From an uncultured Fodinibius sp. (GTDB lineage: Bacteria > Bacteroidota > Rhodothermia > Balneolales > Balneolaceae): a DNA stretch of 64,000 nt. Location of the stretch: assembly GCA_913056235.1 (NCBI GenBank), contig CAJXMW010000001.1:1240001-1304000 (forward strand), read 5' to 3'. Under the pieces are notes generated by a model that was not told the origin of the DNA, did not search any database, and saw only the letters and a list, made by a program, of their open reading frames with translations. Shown piece by piece: positions 36,619-45,237 of the stretch (positions are counted from its first letter, which is position 1; each line of letters begins with the position of its first letter). The position numbers and the translations under genes are program-made.

Positions 36619-36927
36619 TTATCTTCGTCTGGTTAAGATTCGAAATCCGATGTATCCGCCAGCAATCCATCCTAAGGTTTTACTGTTCCGGCTAAACCAT
36701 TCCCGGATCTCACCGGTGGGGTGAGGACCGGAAAGCCGCTGGCAGATTGATTGCTTTTCGGAGGATTTAATCTCGGCCCCTTTGGGGATTTCCTGCACCT
36801 GGATAGCCGGTTGCAGGTAGATCGTTTCTTCCGATGGGGAGGGGTTTGGATAGCGGCCGTTGGGAATATGGCCATCGAGATAATGAGAAATTCCTACCGG
36901 ATGGGCGGGATAAGTGACTTCGATCAT
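36619..36927 (-). CDS. small tail-anchored protein
   Basis: 102 residues. A Pro-rich polar N-terminal part is followed by the C-terminal helix LGWIAGGYIGFRIL and a TRRR end. It has the same design as its neighbours (soluble part, short helix, basic last residues) and is probably a virion-membrane protein. No family is recognised. Confidence 0.45.
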   Translation of the reverse strand: MIEVTYPAHPVGISHYLDGHIPNGRYPNPSPSEETIYLQPAIQVQEIPKGAEIKSSEKQSICQRLSGPHPTGEIREWFSRNSKTLGWIAGGYIGFRILTRRR

Positions 36928-36928
36928 A

Positions 36929-37294
36929 TTAGGATTTCTTTTTTAATAAGGTGTACATGACTGTTCCCCCAACGGCCACTACGCCGCCAATGAGTAAGAT
37001 AGATGTCATGCTGTCTCCACTGGATTTCTGGGATTGCATCAGCGCCATTTGCTGCTCAGGCGTAAGTCCTGGATGTCCAGAGTTATTGTTACCTCCATTG
37101 ATCACCCCATCAACGGTTACGGCCGTATCGGCCGCAGTCGTAAGAAAGCTTGACAGGTCATTTAAAATGCTGCCAAACTTGGTTTTCTTTGAGGTGGTGG
37201 ACCTCGTAGGAGGTAGTGAGGGACTTGTTAAGCTATAGTTAAACGGTCGGGTGGTTTGCAAGAAATCAATTTGATCGAAAGAGCTGCTGTTCAT
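36929..37294 (-). CDS. small tail-anchored protein
   Basis: 121 residues. A Ser/Thr-rich N-terminus, a central helical segment (SFLTTAADTAVTVDGVI), a polar linker (NPEQQMALMQS-like in composition) and a C-terminal helix (SILLIGGVVAVGGTVMYTLL) ending in KKKS. It belongs to the tail-anchored series; function is unknown. Confidence 0.45.
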   Translation of the reverse strand: MNSSSFDQIDFLQTTRPFNYSLTSPSLPPTRSTTSKKTKFGSILNDLSSFLTTAADTAVTVDGVINGGNNNSGHPGLTPEQQMALMQSQKSSGDSMTSILLIGGVVAVGGTVMYTLLKKKS

Positions 37295-37303
37295 AGTGGC
37301 AGG

Positions 37304-37726
37304 TTACGCAGGTTGAGAGTTAGTTTTTTTCTTTTTGGCAATAAGCAAAATGGCCGTTCCCAGGATGGCTACGCCACCAACGGCGGCTCCCGCTATCATG
37401 GCCGTAGAAGCCGTCTGCTGTTTTTCCGCGGTATCGGTCACGTTATGCTGAAGGGCCGTCATGAGCTGCTGTTTCTCCTGCTCCATGGTTTTCTTTTCGG
37501 CCAGCTTGCGCTCGTGGGCTTTGCAGAGGGCTTGCGATTTTTCGCGTTTCCGCCGGCACCTCTTTAATGCCCCAAACATCTTGCCCCGGCAGCTTTGGTT
37601 GGCATACCGGCAGGGATCATCTTGTTCCCATCCGGCAAATCCACTTGGACTAGTCAGGTTGTTTGTAATGATCAACTGATCATCATCGCTTGTTATCGCT
37701 ACTGGTTGTATGTACGAACTGCTCAT
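37304..37726 (-). CDS. small tail-anchored protein with Cys/Arg-rich centre
   Basis: 140 residues. A basic Cys-containing region (CRYANQSCRGKMFGALKRC) and a charged helix (LCKAHERKLAEKKTMEQEKQ) precede a C-terminal membrane helix (IAGAAVGGVAILGTAILLI) with a KKKK stop-transfer end. The basic segment could touch DNA inside the virion. It belongs to the tail-anchored series and no family is recognised. Confidence 0.45.
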   Translation of the reverse strand: MSSSYIQPVAITSDDDQLIITNNLTSPSGFAGWEQDDPCRYANQSCRGKMFGALKRCRRKREKSQALCKAHERKLAEKKTMEQEKQQLMTALQHNVTDTAEKQQTASTAMIAGAAVGGVAILGTAILLIAKKKKTNSQPA

Positions 37727-37731
37727 AAAGG

Positions 37732-38763
37732 TCAGGAGTGGTTAAGGGCCCAATATCCGGCGCCGGTAAATGCGATTAGACCTACCGATAGCCCGCCGTA
37801 GAGGAGCCATTTCTTGGTTGTTCGTTGCTGTTGGTCTGCAAAAAAATTGTTGTCCAGACTACCAAATCTGTTCAGGTAGTCAACGGCTGGCTGTCCGTAA
37901 TTTTGGATAACTTGAGCGTACTGTTGGAGCACGGCGTTATCTTTTTGAGAAAATGAAATAACATCCGATCGAACGCCTCGGGCCATCAGATAGTCTCGCC
38001 ATTTTCCGCGCTGGATGCGCTCGTCCTTATCCTTGGCGCCAAACCATTTTGAAAACATGCTTTTCATGGTGATGCCTGTTTGCAGAGCCGTGGTTGCAGC
38101 CGTTGCAGCAGTAATCGGATCAATCCCTAAATGATTAGGCATCTTGTTGAGGAGATGATTAGATTTTTTGATAAGGGTTTCATCGAAGGCAAACCCAGGA
38201 TATTTGGCTACGGTCGTATCAAAAGATTTCCATCCATCGGGGGAGCGAAAGACGGTATAGATATGATCGTAGTTTCGCCCGGTTCGGCTTAAAATCCGAA
38301 ATCCAGTTTGAATGCCCAGGGTTTGTAGCAACGCGGCCGACAATATCGCGTGATCGTCGCAATCACCCGCCTTTTGTTTGAGCGTTACATCCGGGGATTG
38401 AATGCGTTCAATGTTCCAGGGATCCCGAACGTAGTTGATATTGTGGGTTATCCATCGGTACAGGGCCTCGGCAACCTGTTGGGTATTTCGAAGGTTAGGA
38501 AGTCCGGTGTCTCGGTTGGGGCGTATGCGACGAGTAATGGAAAGGGCCAACTTCCGAAGGTCTTCGTGGCCGGTGTATTTCGTTACAAGTCCGGAGGCTA
38601 GCCCGAGTACATGGTTAATGCCCGGATATGTCCGGCGCTGGGAAAAAATAGGGGCGGCAGCATTACCGTGTGTGGGATTTGCTGCCGCCTTATTGCTCAT
38701 CACTAAACCGTCGGTAGTGACTGCTTTTCGGGAAGGGGTGATATGAGGATAATGGCTGCTCAA
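37732..38763 (-). CDS. transglutaminase-like cysteine peptidase, tail-anchored
   Basis: 343 residues. A transglutaminase-core triad is visible: Cys in AGDCDDHAILSAALLQTLG, His in YDHIYTVF, Asp in KSFDTTVAK (about residues 130-200). Preceding NINYVRDPWNIE is typical of this fold. The C-terminal helix (WLLYGGLSVGLIAFTGAGYWAL) anchors it to a membrane. It may act as a wall peptidase or maturation protease of the virion. It overlaps the upstream gene by 4 bases. Confidence 0.7.
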   Translation of the reverse strand: MSSHYPHITPSRKAVTTDGLVMSNKAAANPTHGNAAAPIFSQRRTYPGINHVLGLASGLVTKYTGHEDLRKLALSITRRIRPNRDTGLPNLRNTQQVAEALYRWITHNINYVRDPWNIERIQSPDVTLKQKAGDCDDHAILSAALLQTLGIQTGFRILSRTGRNYDHIYTVFRSPDGWKSFDTTVAKYPGFAFDETLIKKSNHLLNKMPNHLGIDPITAATAATTALQTGITMKSMFSKWFGAKDKDERIQRGKWRDYLMARGVRSDVISFSQKDNAVLQQYAQVIQNYGQPAVDYLNRFGSLDNNFFADQQQRTTKKWLLYGGLSVGLIAFTGAGYWALNHS

Positions 38764-38987
38764 GAGCGGTAGGTGATATAGTCAAGTAAAAGTTGCAGGC
38801 CGTGCTCGGGATTACGGGTTGTTACATTACCCAGGCGCTTTGCCAATTTTGGGTCAAGGTCGCCCAAACTGATAAGTACACCTGCGAATTGACGGGAGCG
38901 TGTGATAGTCGTTATTCCCGGGTCATCCAATTCCTTGTAGATATTATCCCGAAGGCTCGTAACAGTTTGTTGGGTAATGGTTGGCAT
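38760..38987 (-). CDS. small helical hypothetical protein
   Basis: 75 residues, soluble, helical (SLRDNIYKELDDPGITTITRS), containing the tetrapeptide TRNP. It sits between the transglutaminase-like gene and a 134-residue protein with short spacing, so it is part of the late operon. No family or function is recognised. Confidence 0.4.
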   Translation of the reverse strand: MPTITQQTVTSLRDNIYKELDDPGITTITRSRQFAGVLISLGDLDPKLAKRLGNVTTRNPEHGLQLLLDYITYRS

Positions 38988-38996
38988 AGCTGTTGA

Positions 38997-39401
38997 TTAT
39001 GGTTTGGGTCCGTTGGACGTGACCAGTTTTTGCAATTCAATAATGATTTCTGTGAGGAGCGCTTTGATCTGATTGCTCACGGTGATACCGCTGAAGCGTA
39101 GCAGCTGGTCGGTAGCGAAAGGGGCAGGGATATAGGCAAGCGTAGTAGCGTGTTGCCCTAATCCATCCACAAGGGGATATACGGTTTTTGCAATGCGTTC
39201 GGCTCCTATATCCCTGCTTATCGCTTCTTCAGAAAGTAGTTTAGCCATGCGTGTCCAATCCTGTATCGTAATCGGGCGTCCATAAGACTGCATCAGTGCC
39301 AGTTGTGATTTGATGCGTTTTGCGTAGCGTCCGTAGGGCTGCGGGTAGTCGCCTAGATATTCGAGGGCCATTTTGAGTAAGGGGATATGATCAGGATTCA
39401 T
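38997..39401 (-). CDS. hypothetical late-operon protein
   Basis: 134 residues, mostly helical, no clear membrane segment or catalytic motif (KMALEYLGDYPQPYGRYAKR at the N-terminus). It is the second gene of the late block, 20 bases after the coiled-coil protein. Assembly or structural roles are possible; nothing in the sequence decides. Confidence 0.4.
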   Translation of the reverse strand: MNPDHIPLLKMALEYLGDYPQPYGRYAKRIKSQLALMQSYGRPITIQDWTRMAKLLSEEAISRDIGAERIAKTVYPLVDGLGQHATTLAYIPAPFATDQLLRFSGITVSNQIKALLTEIIIELQKLVTSNGPKP

Positions 39402-39421
39402 GGCAGAGATGGGTATGATAA

Positions 39422-40423
39422 CTAAAGGGTTATGTTTGGCTGGTGGTGTCCATTGACAGCTGGAGGAGTAAAACTGCCGTTAAGAGTAGGGCCCTCTACG
39501 TCTCCGCCTTGCGGCTCCAGATGGCTGGGCATATCGGCGGGAAGGTGCCGAGGAGTCTCCTCCCCGGCACCTTTGGATTGTTCGGCTTCGTTGTTGAGGA
39601 GGGCATCTTGTTGGGGTAGGGAAGAGTTTTGTTTGGCCTGTATGCTGTTGGCTATCGAGGCTTTTAAAGCATTGGCTTGTTCGGCAGATAGTTGGTCTTG
39701 TCCGCCACCGGTCCGTTGGGCAAAGAGTCCTGAGATGACGCTAAAAAACAATGGCGCATTTTCCTCAAGCATATCTAACATGCGACTTCCGGCATCACGG
39801 CCGCCCGCTCGCTGTTCCATTTCCATGCGGAATTTTACCTTTTCCAGTTCTCCGAGCTCTTTTTCAAGGTCTTTGAGGTCTGTTCGGTGAAGTTCTTTGA
39901 GGCGGTCGATCTCATTGCGGTGGGACTCTTTCAGGTCGCCCAGCTCTTTCTGATGGGTGAGTAAGGTCGTGGTTTTGTCCTCGGCAAGTTCCCGCTTCAG
40001 ATTCATAATTTCATCGACCTGCTGGCGGATCTTACGGTCCGCATCGTGAAGTTCTCCTTCCAACCGAAGAATACGATTGCTGTAATAGTCCTCATCTTTG
40101 GTCTCCCTGGAGCCCATTGGTTGCTCGAACAGATCAGCAGCTACTTCAGCGTGTTTATTGGGTCCGTCAATCCGGAAATTAATTTCGATATCCTGGTCGG
40201 CACCGGTATGCAGGGTATAGATGCCGGGCTGGAGGCGACACATGGCCTTGGCCACGTTAAAAGGAGATCGAATATTGAACGGAATGTCCTTTTCGACGTC
40301 GATAAAGTCATCGGTTCTACCGGAAATGCGCCCGAAAATAGGCATGCCATCTTGCATTTCCTGGAGCGTGGTAGCAAAATCGCGTTGCTGGGTTTCTAAG
40401 GTATCTGGCAAATGTTCAGGCAT
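39422..40423 (-). CDS. coiled-coil protein, first gene of the late block
   Basis: 333 residues. A small N-terminal beta-rich domain (about 20-100) is followed by a long coiled coil (about 115-205: ILRLEGELHDADRKIRQQ, LKESHRNEIDRLKELHRTD) and a Gln/Pro-rich flexible tail. It resembles scaffold-like or internal virion proteins. It opens the minus-strand series, with a 375-base gene-free stretch upstream that should contain the late promoter. Confidence 0.5.
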   Translation of the reverse strand: MPEHLPDTLETQQRDFATTLQEMQDGMPIFGRISGRTDDFIDVEKDIPFNIRSPFNVAKAMCRLQPGIYTLHTGADQDIEINFRIDGPNKHAEVAADLFEQPMGSRETKDEDYYSNRILRLEGELHDADRKIRQQVDEIMNLKRELAEDKTTTLLTHQKELGDLKESHRNEIDRLKELHRTDLKDLEKELGELEKVKFRMEMEQRAGGRDAGSRMLDMLEENAPLFFSVISGLFAQRTGGGQDQLSAEQANALKASIANSIQAKQNSSLPQQDALLNNEAEQSKGAGEETPRHLPADMPSHLEPQGGDVEGPTLNGSFTPPAVNGHHQPNITL

Positions 40424-40798
40424 CGGTCCCGGCTTGGTTAATTTGTCGTGATTGTATCATTTTAGGCAATCACCGATGCTAACGTAACACTATTTTAAAT
40501 TAGGAAAAATACCCCGGGATGGGCTGGAATAGCCTGCAATAAGCTGCCAGAGATTGGGACAGGATGGGAAAAGAAGAAACAAGAAGTGCTAATGAGAAGA
40601 GTATTTCTGAGGAAGGGAATATAGATAGATAATATTATGTGTAAGTGTTATTTGTACTACATGAAGAGCCCCGCTAGTATAAAGAATATGATGCTAAACC
40701 CTCTTAGAAAAATTGAAGGGCAATATTGCATGTAAGGATGACAATGAATAGTATTTGAACTGTATGTATAAAACGAGGTTATATCCAAACTTTCAGCT
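40424..40798. other. gene-free junction between late operon and cassette array
   Basis: 375 bases with no convincing ORF. The left part should hold the promoter of the minus-strand late operon, but no clear box pair was found. At 40778-40784 GTTATAT occurs just before the first cassette ORF. It matches the 3' core seen in the array (GTTATAC at 44136), so it could be the entry site or the edge of a lost attC. No integron integrase gene is present here. Confidence 0.4.
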
Positions 40799-41491
40799 AT
40801 GAATGAAGAAGAGAAGAAACAAATTCAAAAAGAGCTAAATGAGATACTCGATTCTCGTGAAGATGAAATTATAGAAAATTATCCAAAAGTACGTGAGGCT
40901 TTTCAAACACCATATGGGTGGCCTGAAATAGACACTTTGAGGCACGAAGCAAGCTTATGTATAATTTTTGGTTTACATCAAGCTGCTATCACATTCATAA
41001 ATCATATGCTCGAAAATTTTTTAAAAAATTGCTTAGGATATAAAGAAGCATTTGACAACTATGATGAATCCGATCACGATACTCCTAGTGTTGACAATCT
41101 CGCTAAGTGGTTAAAACCAAATTTTGAAAAGCACGATGATAAAAACCTCCATGACACAATTGAGTTATCATTCAAAAAAGACATAATCACAGAGGGTCAA
41201 AAAGACAAACTGCACCAAATTAGAGAAAAGCTTAGAAATGCATATAGCCATGCGCAGAAGGGGAAAATTCATGGAGATACTGAAATACCAATTCAAGGCC
41301 TACATTTAAATGATGATAACCAGTTTGAAGTAGAACCAGAATCTGATCAACTGATCACTGCTCTACCTTTTATCCAAGGTCAATCCCAATACTATCATGC
41401 TAAAGCAAACTCAGTTCCATATTTTAAGTATGTAGACAATTTGGTAAGGGAAACAATGCCGAAAATTTTCCCTGATGCTGAAAATGAATGA
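40799..41491 (+). CDS. cassette protein with HEPN-like motif
   Basis: 230 residues, acidic and helical. The segment EKLRNAYSHAQKG (about residue 143) fits the Rx4H signature of HEPN ribonucleases, with a preceding helical bundle (LHQAAITFINHMLENFLKN) of the right kind. HEPN proteins often act as RNases in toxin or abortive-infection roles. The assignment is tentative. The gene fills the first cassette and ends 7 bases before its attC-like element. Confidence 0.5.
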   Translation: MNEEEKKQIQKELNEILDSREDEIIENYPKVREAFQTPYGWPEIDTLRHEASLCIIFGLHQAAITFINHMLENFLKNCLGYKEAFDNYDESDHDTPSVDNLAKWLKPNFEKHDDKNLHDTIELSFKKDIITEGQKDKLHQIREKLRNAYSHAQKGKIHGDTEIPIQGLHLNDDNQFEVEPESDQLITALPFIQGQSQYYHAKANSVPYFKYVDNLVRETMPKIFPDAENE

Positions 41492-41497
41492 GTTTGG

Positions 41498-41624
41498 ACA
41501 TAACCGCACATTAATGGGACAGGCATTGCCTATTCTTGCCAACCTCTCTTTTTATAGTTACTCTTTCATTTGTAAACAATTTCAAAACGTTGGTGCTTGC
41601 ACTTTATGCGCGATGCCATTAGGT
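41498..41624 (+). other. attC-like site A
   Basis: The 5' end ACATAAC..CGCACATTAA pairs with the 3' end TTTATGCGCGATGCCATTAGGT as an imperfect stem. The spacing is 127 bp and it lies directly between two cassette ORFs. The ATTAGGT 3' core deviates from GTTRRRY at one position. Confidence 0.65.
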
Positions 41625-41646
41625 GGTTGAAATTCAAGAGATTAAC

Positions 41647-42477
41647 ATGGTAGAAAAAATTAGATTGGTAATAAGAGTTTTCTTTTTAAAAACTTGGATC
41701 CAAATTACTGGATTGCCAGTGTTTCTGTTTTTGTGCTATTTGGTTGCACAATTGTTACAAAAGCTTCAAAAATTAGGTTTAATAACAATTAGTTTTAGTT
41801 TTGGGACACTCAATAGCTACTTGCAAATAATCTCTTCTATCACCGGTACAATAGGAGCAATCCTTATTGGATTTTTCTTTTTTAGATTTCAAACAATTCA
41901 ATCTGACCTTAAAGACTGGTATATAGAAATACAGAGAGAAGTAGATAAGTTCACAAAAATATTACATGAAATACCTAATAGATACTTTGAACTTAAACCT
42001 ATCTTAGATCGAGCTATCAAGCATCTTGAAAGCATTAAATTATATGATTATCCATTTCTTGAAGAAGAGGATTGGGAAATTATCCAACGACCATCAAACA
42101 CAATTTTCGATAGCCAAGAAATAAATTCAACAGATGAATGTCCTTATAAGATAATTGCTTCAACAGTAAGAATAGAGGAATATTTTAAACAGCTAAATAT
42201 CTCCACTATAGAAATTATCATTTCAGAATTTATTTTACACCTAATTTATAAGCTTTTTGCAATATTGATAACATCTTTAGCTTTGATGTTAATATTTAGC
42301 GTAATAAAAATTACTCATTCATCAGCTAATTATATCTACTCAGCTATTGTATTATCACTTTCATATTTTACTTTTATTGTAATCGCAGAAACTGTTTTCC
42401 ATTTTAAAGAATATTATAAAAACGTTTCTCCAGCAGAAGAAAGTGAAAAATTAACAACCACCTACCCCGCGCATTAA
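41647..42477 (+). CDS. cassette membrane protein
   Basis: I prefer the ATG at 41647 (MVEKIRLVIRVFF), 276 residues, because the ORF-track GTG at 41623 lies within the attC core. Hydrophobic segments occur at about 20-40, 55-85 (SSITGTIGAILIGFFFFRF) and two near 205-255 (LFAILITSLALMLIFSV, SAIVLSLSYFTFIVIAE), with a cytoplasmic acidic domain between. Function is unknown; membrane proteins are common in abortive-infection cassettes, but that is only a possibility. Confidence 0.55.
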   Translation: MVEKIRLVIRVFFLKTWIQITGLPVFLFLCYLVAQLLQKLQKLGLITISFSFGTLNSYLQIISSITGTIGAILIGFFFFRFQTIQSDLKDWYIEIQREVDKFTKILHEIPNRYFELKPILDRAIKHLESIKLYDYPFLEEEDWEIIQRPSNTIFDSQEINSTDECPYKIIASTVRIEEYFKQLNISTIEIIISEFILHLIYKLFAILITSLALMLIFSVIKITHSSANYIYSAIVLSLSYFTFIVIAETVFHFKEYYKNVSPAEESEKLTTTYPAH

Positions 42478-42586
42478 GGAGACATGCCTCGCCAATTCTA
42501 TGCTGCTCTTGGTTTTAAGCCTCTTCTTTCGTTAGTTGCCAAATAAGCAGTAATACGTATGCAGCTTATTCGCAAGGTCGTTAGGT
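42460..42586 (+). other. attC-like site B
   Basis: The start ACCTACC..GCGCATTAAG is complementary to the end CTTATTCGC..GTTAGGT, and the 3' core GTTAGGT fits GTTRRRY exactly. It overlaps the last codons of the preceding ORF, as is common for cassettes. The centre TTTCGTTAGTTGCC is shared with site C. Confidence 0.75.
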
Positions 42587-42600
42587 AAAAATTTCTAGCA

Positions 42601-44010
42601 ATGGATAATAAACCTTTCATCCAAGAGATAGATCGGCTATTTAATGTTACCAATGGAGATAAGACCGCTGAGAATATAAGGTTTAAAGTTACTTTTGATT
42701 ATTTGAGTGAAGGTTTATTAGAATGTGAGCTAATAGGTAATCAAACCCATTTCGATAAAGTTTCTGAACTGTATTTCCCAGGGATTAAAGAAAAAAGTTT
42801 GAAAGTTTATTCCCCCAAGGATTCCAATCGAGATATTTCTTTTGACATTATTAGTATTCCTAGTATCCCATTGATGTCAGGAGGAAGAGATATAGTTCAA
42901 ACCTATGATCATATCTCAATTGAAATAGATAATCTGAGAATGGTTAATAGTTATTCAAACGATATTGAAAATCCTAAGATCCATTATCATTTCACTAAAC
43001 CAAATTCTTACTGGCATTACATTAACAGTTATAAACTAAATGAAGAAACAGGAGATGTCGAATATGAGAATCCTCTATTGAAGAATCATGATTTTCCAGG
43101 TCTGATATCTTTTAAAAGACAAAAAATTAAGGACGTATATGAGTTTAGGGATAATTCAGCAATTATTGAGACATCGCAAAATGCTCTTGTTTTTGAACCA
43201 AATAAACATTTTTCTCCTGAAGAATTGATTAAGCTTAGTGATCCAATCGTCAATATTATTGAGAAGCAATTTTCATTACTTCAAAGGAGACGTTCAGTTT
43301 GGTATAAGTATGTAATAGAGCTAGACGATAGGGCTATTATCTTTATCAAGAATTATGAGAGGTCAAAAGACCCGAAAGTTCCCCATCACCGGTTTATAGT
43401 TGATATCAGCGATTCGCGAGAATTTTTGAATAAGACATTTCCACAATTTCAACAGTATTTAAATAATGGCTTAGATCTTATTTCGCCGATCAATTATTAT
43501 TTATCTGCTCTAGAAGTAAAGTATATAGAGGCAGCTTTCGGTATGTTATTTTTTGCCTTAGAAAAGCTTAAAGATGAAATCTGTAAGGCCTATCCAAATA
43601 AATTCAGAAGTCAAATATTCACTGAAGAATCAAATATAAGTTTTGATGAATACCGTGCTTTATTCAAAGATTTAACAAAAGAATATATTGATGATAAAGA
43701 GACAAGGAAACTACTTTATGAAAAGTTGTTGGGGCTAAACCGCCCTTCTTTTAAACAAAGTTTGAAAGAGATATTATCTCAATTTCAGGTTAAATGGAAA
43801 GATCTATATGTATTAGACGATGATTTGAATTTTATAGACCTTAGAAATAAACTTTTCCATTCAAATACTGACATAGACAATAATCTACTATTTAAGGAAA
43901 AAGTAAGGCTTAAAGCTGTTTTTGAAAGAATTATACTTAGTCTACTTGGATGGGAAAATATTGAAAAAGTGCCTCAAGAAAGCCTACTAGACATCTTAAA
44001 TGAAACATGA
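42601..44010 (+). CDS. ApeA-like protein with C-terminal HEPN-like motif
   Basis: 469 residues. The N-terminal ~250 are beta-rich; the rest is helical and ends with IDLRNKLFHSNTD (about residue 423), an Rx4H motif typical of HEPN domains. A beta-rich sensor domain followed by HEPN resembles ApeA-type anti-phage abortive-infection proteins. It is soluble and starts 14 bases after attC-like site B. Family assignment is by overall plan and motif, not alignment. Confidence 0.55.
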   Translation: MDNKPFIQEIDRLFNVTNGDKTAENIRFKVTFDYLSEGLLECELIGNQTHFDKVSELYFPGIKEKSLKVYSPKDSNRDISFDIISIPSIPLMSGGRDIVQTYDHISIEIDNLRMVNSYSNDIENPKIHYHFTKPNSYWHYINSYKLNEETGDVEYENPLLKNHDFPGLISFKRQKIKDVYEFRDNSAIIETSQNALVFEPNKHFSPEELIKLSDPIVNIIEKQFSLLQRRRSVWYKYVIELDDRAIIFIKNYERSKDPKVPHHRFIVDISDSREFLNKTFPQFQQYLNNGLDLISPINYYLSALEVKYIEAAFGMLFFALEKLKDEICKAYPNKFRSQIFTEESNISFDEYRALFKDLTKEYIDDKETRKLLYEKLLGLNRPSFKQSLKEILSQFQVKWKDLYVLDDDLNFIDLRNKLFHSNTDIDNNLLFKEKVRLKAVFERIILSLLGWENIEKVPQESLLDILNET

Positions 44011-44013
44011 TTT

Positions 44014-44142
44014 TTATAACTAGTTCGCGCATTAAGGGGACACCTCGTCTACTGGTTGCAGCTCTTTGGTTTAAAGCTCCTCTTTCGTTAGTTGCTAATT
44101 CAACATTTATGTATGTGCACCTTATGGGCAAGGTCGTTATAC
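44014..44142 (+). other. attC-like site C
   Basis: The start TTATAAC..CGCGCATTAAGG is complementary to the end CCTTATGGGC..GTTATAC, with the outer seven bases nearly perfect. 129 bp. It begins four bases after the preceding stop codon. This is the clearest palindrome of the array. Confidence 0.78.
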
Positions 44143-44164
44143 TACCTAAAAGCTAAATCAATAA

Positions 44165-45235
44165 ATGATCGTCATGAGAAAAGTACTCTTAAGTTCATTA
44201 TTTGTTTTCCTATTTGTAACCCAAGTTCAAGGCCAAGATTGGCTTGATGTTGAATGGGGAAGTTCAAGAGAAGAAGTTCACTATTCAGAAACAGGTCAGT
44301 TAATTCAGTGGAAATTAGGAGGGATTTACTATGAAGAAACAATTAATGGCCAAAGATATGCTAGAAAATATCGTTTTATTGAGGATTCACTCGTTGCTGC
44401 TACACGTTATCCCACAATAGATCGAACCAAATTAGAATCAAAAAATTTGATGGAGCGCATAAAAAAAATTCGAGATAAACAGAGCCAATATATTAAAAAC
44501 TTGGGTGAACCAGATTTTATTGATAATTCAGATGAGCTTTCAGTTAAACACTATGGTTGGAATTTAGATAGCACATTTGCAATTGCTGAAGTAGATAAAG
44601 ACGATGAATCTGGCAATGTCTGGTATTCCATTGGTCAGTTATCAGGAAACGAGCGAAGAAAACGATATAAAAATGATAAAGGCGCTCTACGTAAAAAATT
44701 CCGTCAATTAACTGAAGATGAATTTTCTTTCGAGGAAGACCCAGACGTACCAGCAGATCTGAAAGACAACCCTTCTTTATCAATTGAAGATAAATTATTG
44801 GCAATTCATGATGAAATGGAAGGAAGGACTATTTATCGAGACCCTTCCACAGGAAATGAGAAGTCCGATAATGAATTATCTCTTATTCTTATTGAAAAAG
44901 AGAATAACCTGAATCTTATTCTCAATAAAACCTACAGCGCCTCTGATTGGCTCTTCATAAATTCTATGATTGTTTTAGCTGATGGTGAACGCTTTGAGTT
45001 TAATGACATTTCAAATCGAGTCAATCGTGAAACGACAAGCATTGGTATAAAAGAAACGTACCAAACATCTGTTCAAGGTAAATTAGACAAAGCAGTACGG
45101 GCCATTGCCAATGCGGACGAAGCAAAAATCAGACTTAAAGGGAAGAGTTCATACAGAGATATTGAAATTTCCGAGAGAGAAAAAAGGGCAATGGAAAATA
45201 TCTTAGCTTTATATGACAAAAAACAAAATGACTAG
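44165..45235 (+). CDS. exported cassette protein of unknown function
   Basis: A signal peptide is evident when started at the ATG at 44174 (KVLLSSLFVFLFVTQVQGQ). An ATG three codons earlier is also available. About 353 residues, acidic, without recognised domains. The first half is beta-rich (DWLDVEWGSSREEVHYSET), the rest helical. It shares its cassette with the next small ORF, 2 bases downstream, so the pair is probably co-transcribed. Periplasmic location is inferred from the signal peptide. Confidence 0.55.
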   Translation: MIVMRKVLLSSLFVFLFVTQVQGQDWLDVEWGSSREEVHYSETGQLIQWKLGGIYYEETINGQRYARKYRFIEDSLVAATRYPTIDRTKLESKNLMERIKKIRDKQSQYIKNLGEPDFIDNSDELSVKHYGWNLDSTFAIAEVDKDDESGNVWYSIGQLSGNERRKRYKNDKGALRKKFRQLTEDEFSFEEDPDVPADLKDNPSLSIEDKLLAIHDEMEGRTIYRDPSTGNEKSDNELSLILIEKENNLNLILNKTYSASDWLFINSMIVLADGERFEFNDISNRVNRETTSIGIKETYQTSVQGKLDKAVRAIANADEAKIRLKGKSSYRDIEISEREKRAMENILALYDKKQND

Positions 45236-45237
45236 AT

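Noticed and set aside
19100-40423. Conjugative element or tailed prophage instead of a tailless virus
   Set aside because: No relaxase, VirB4/TraG-like ATPase, terminase, portal or tail gene was recognised, whereas transglycosylase, endolysin and many membrane-anchored small proteins are present. Not fully excluded without profile searches.
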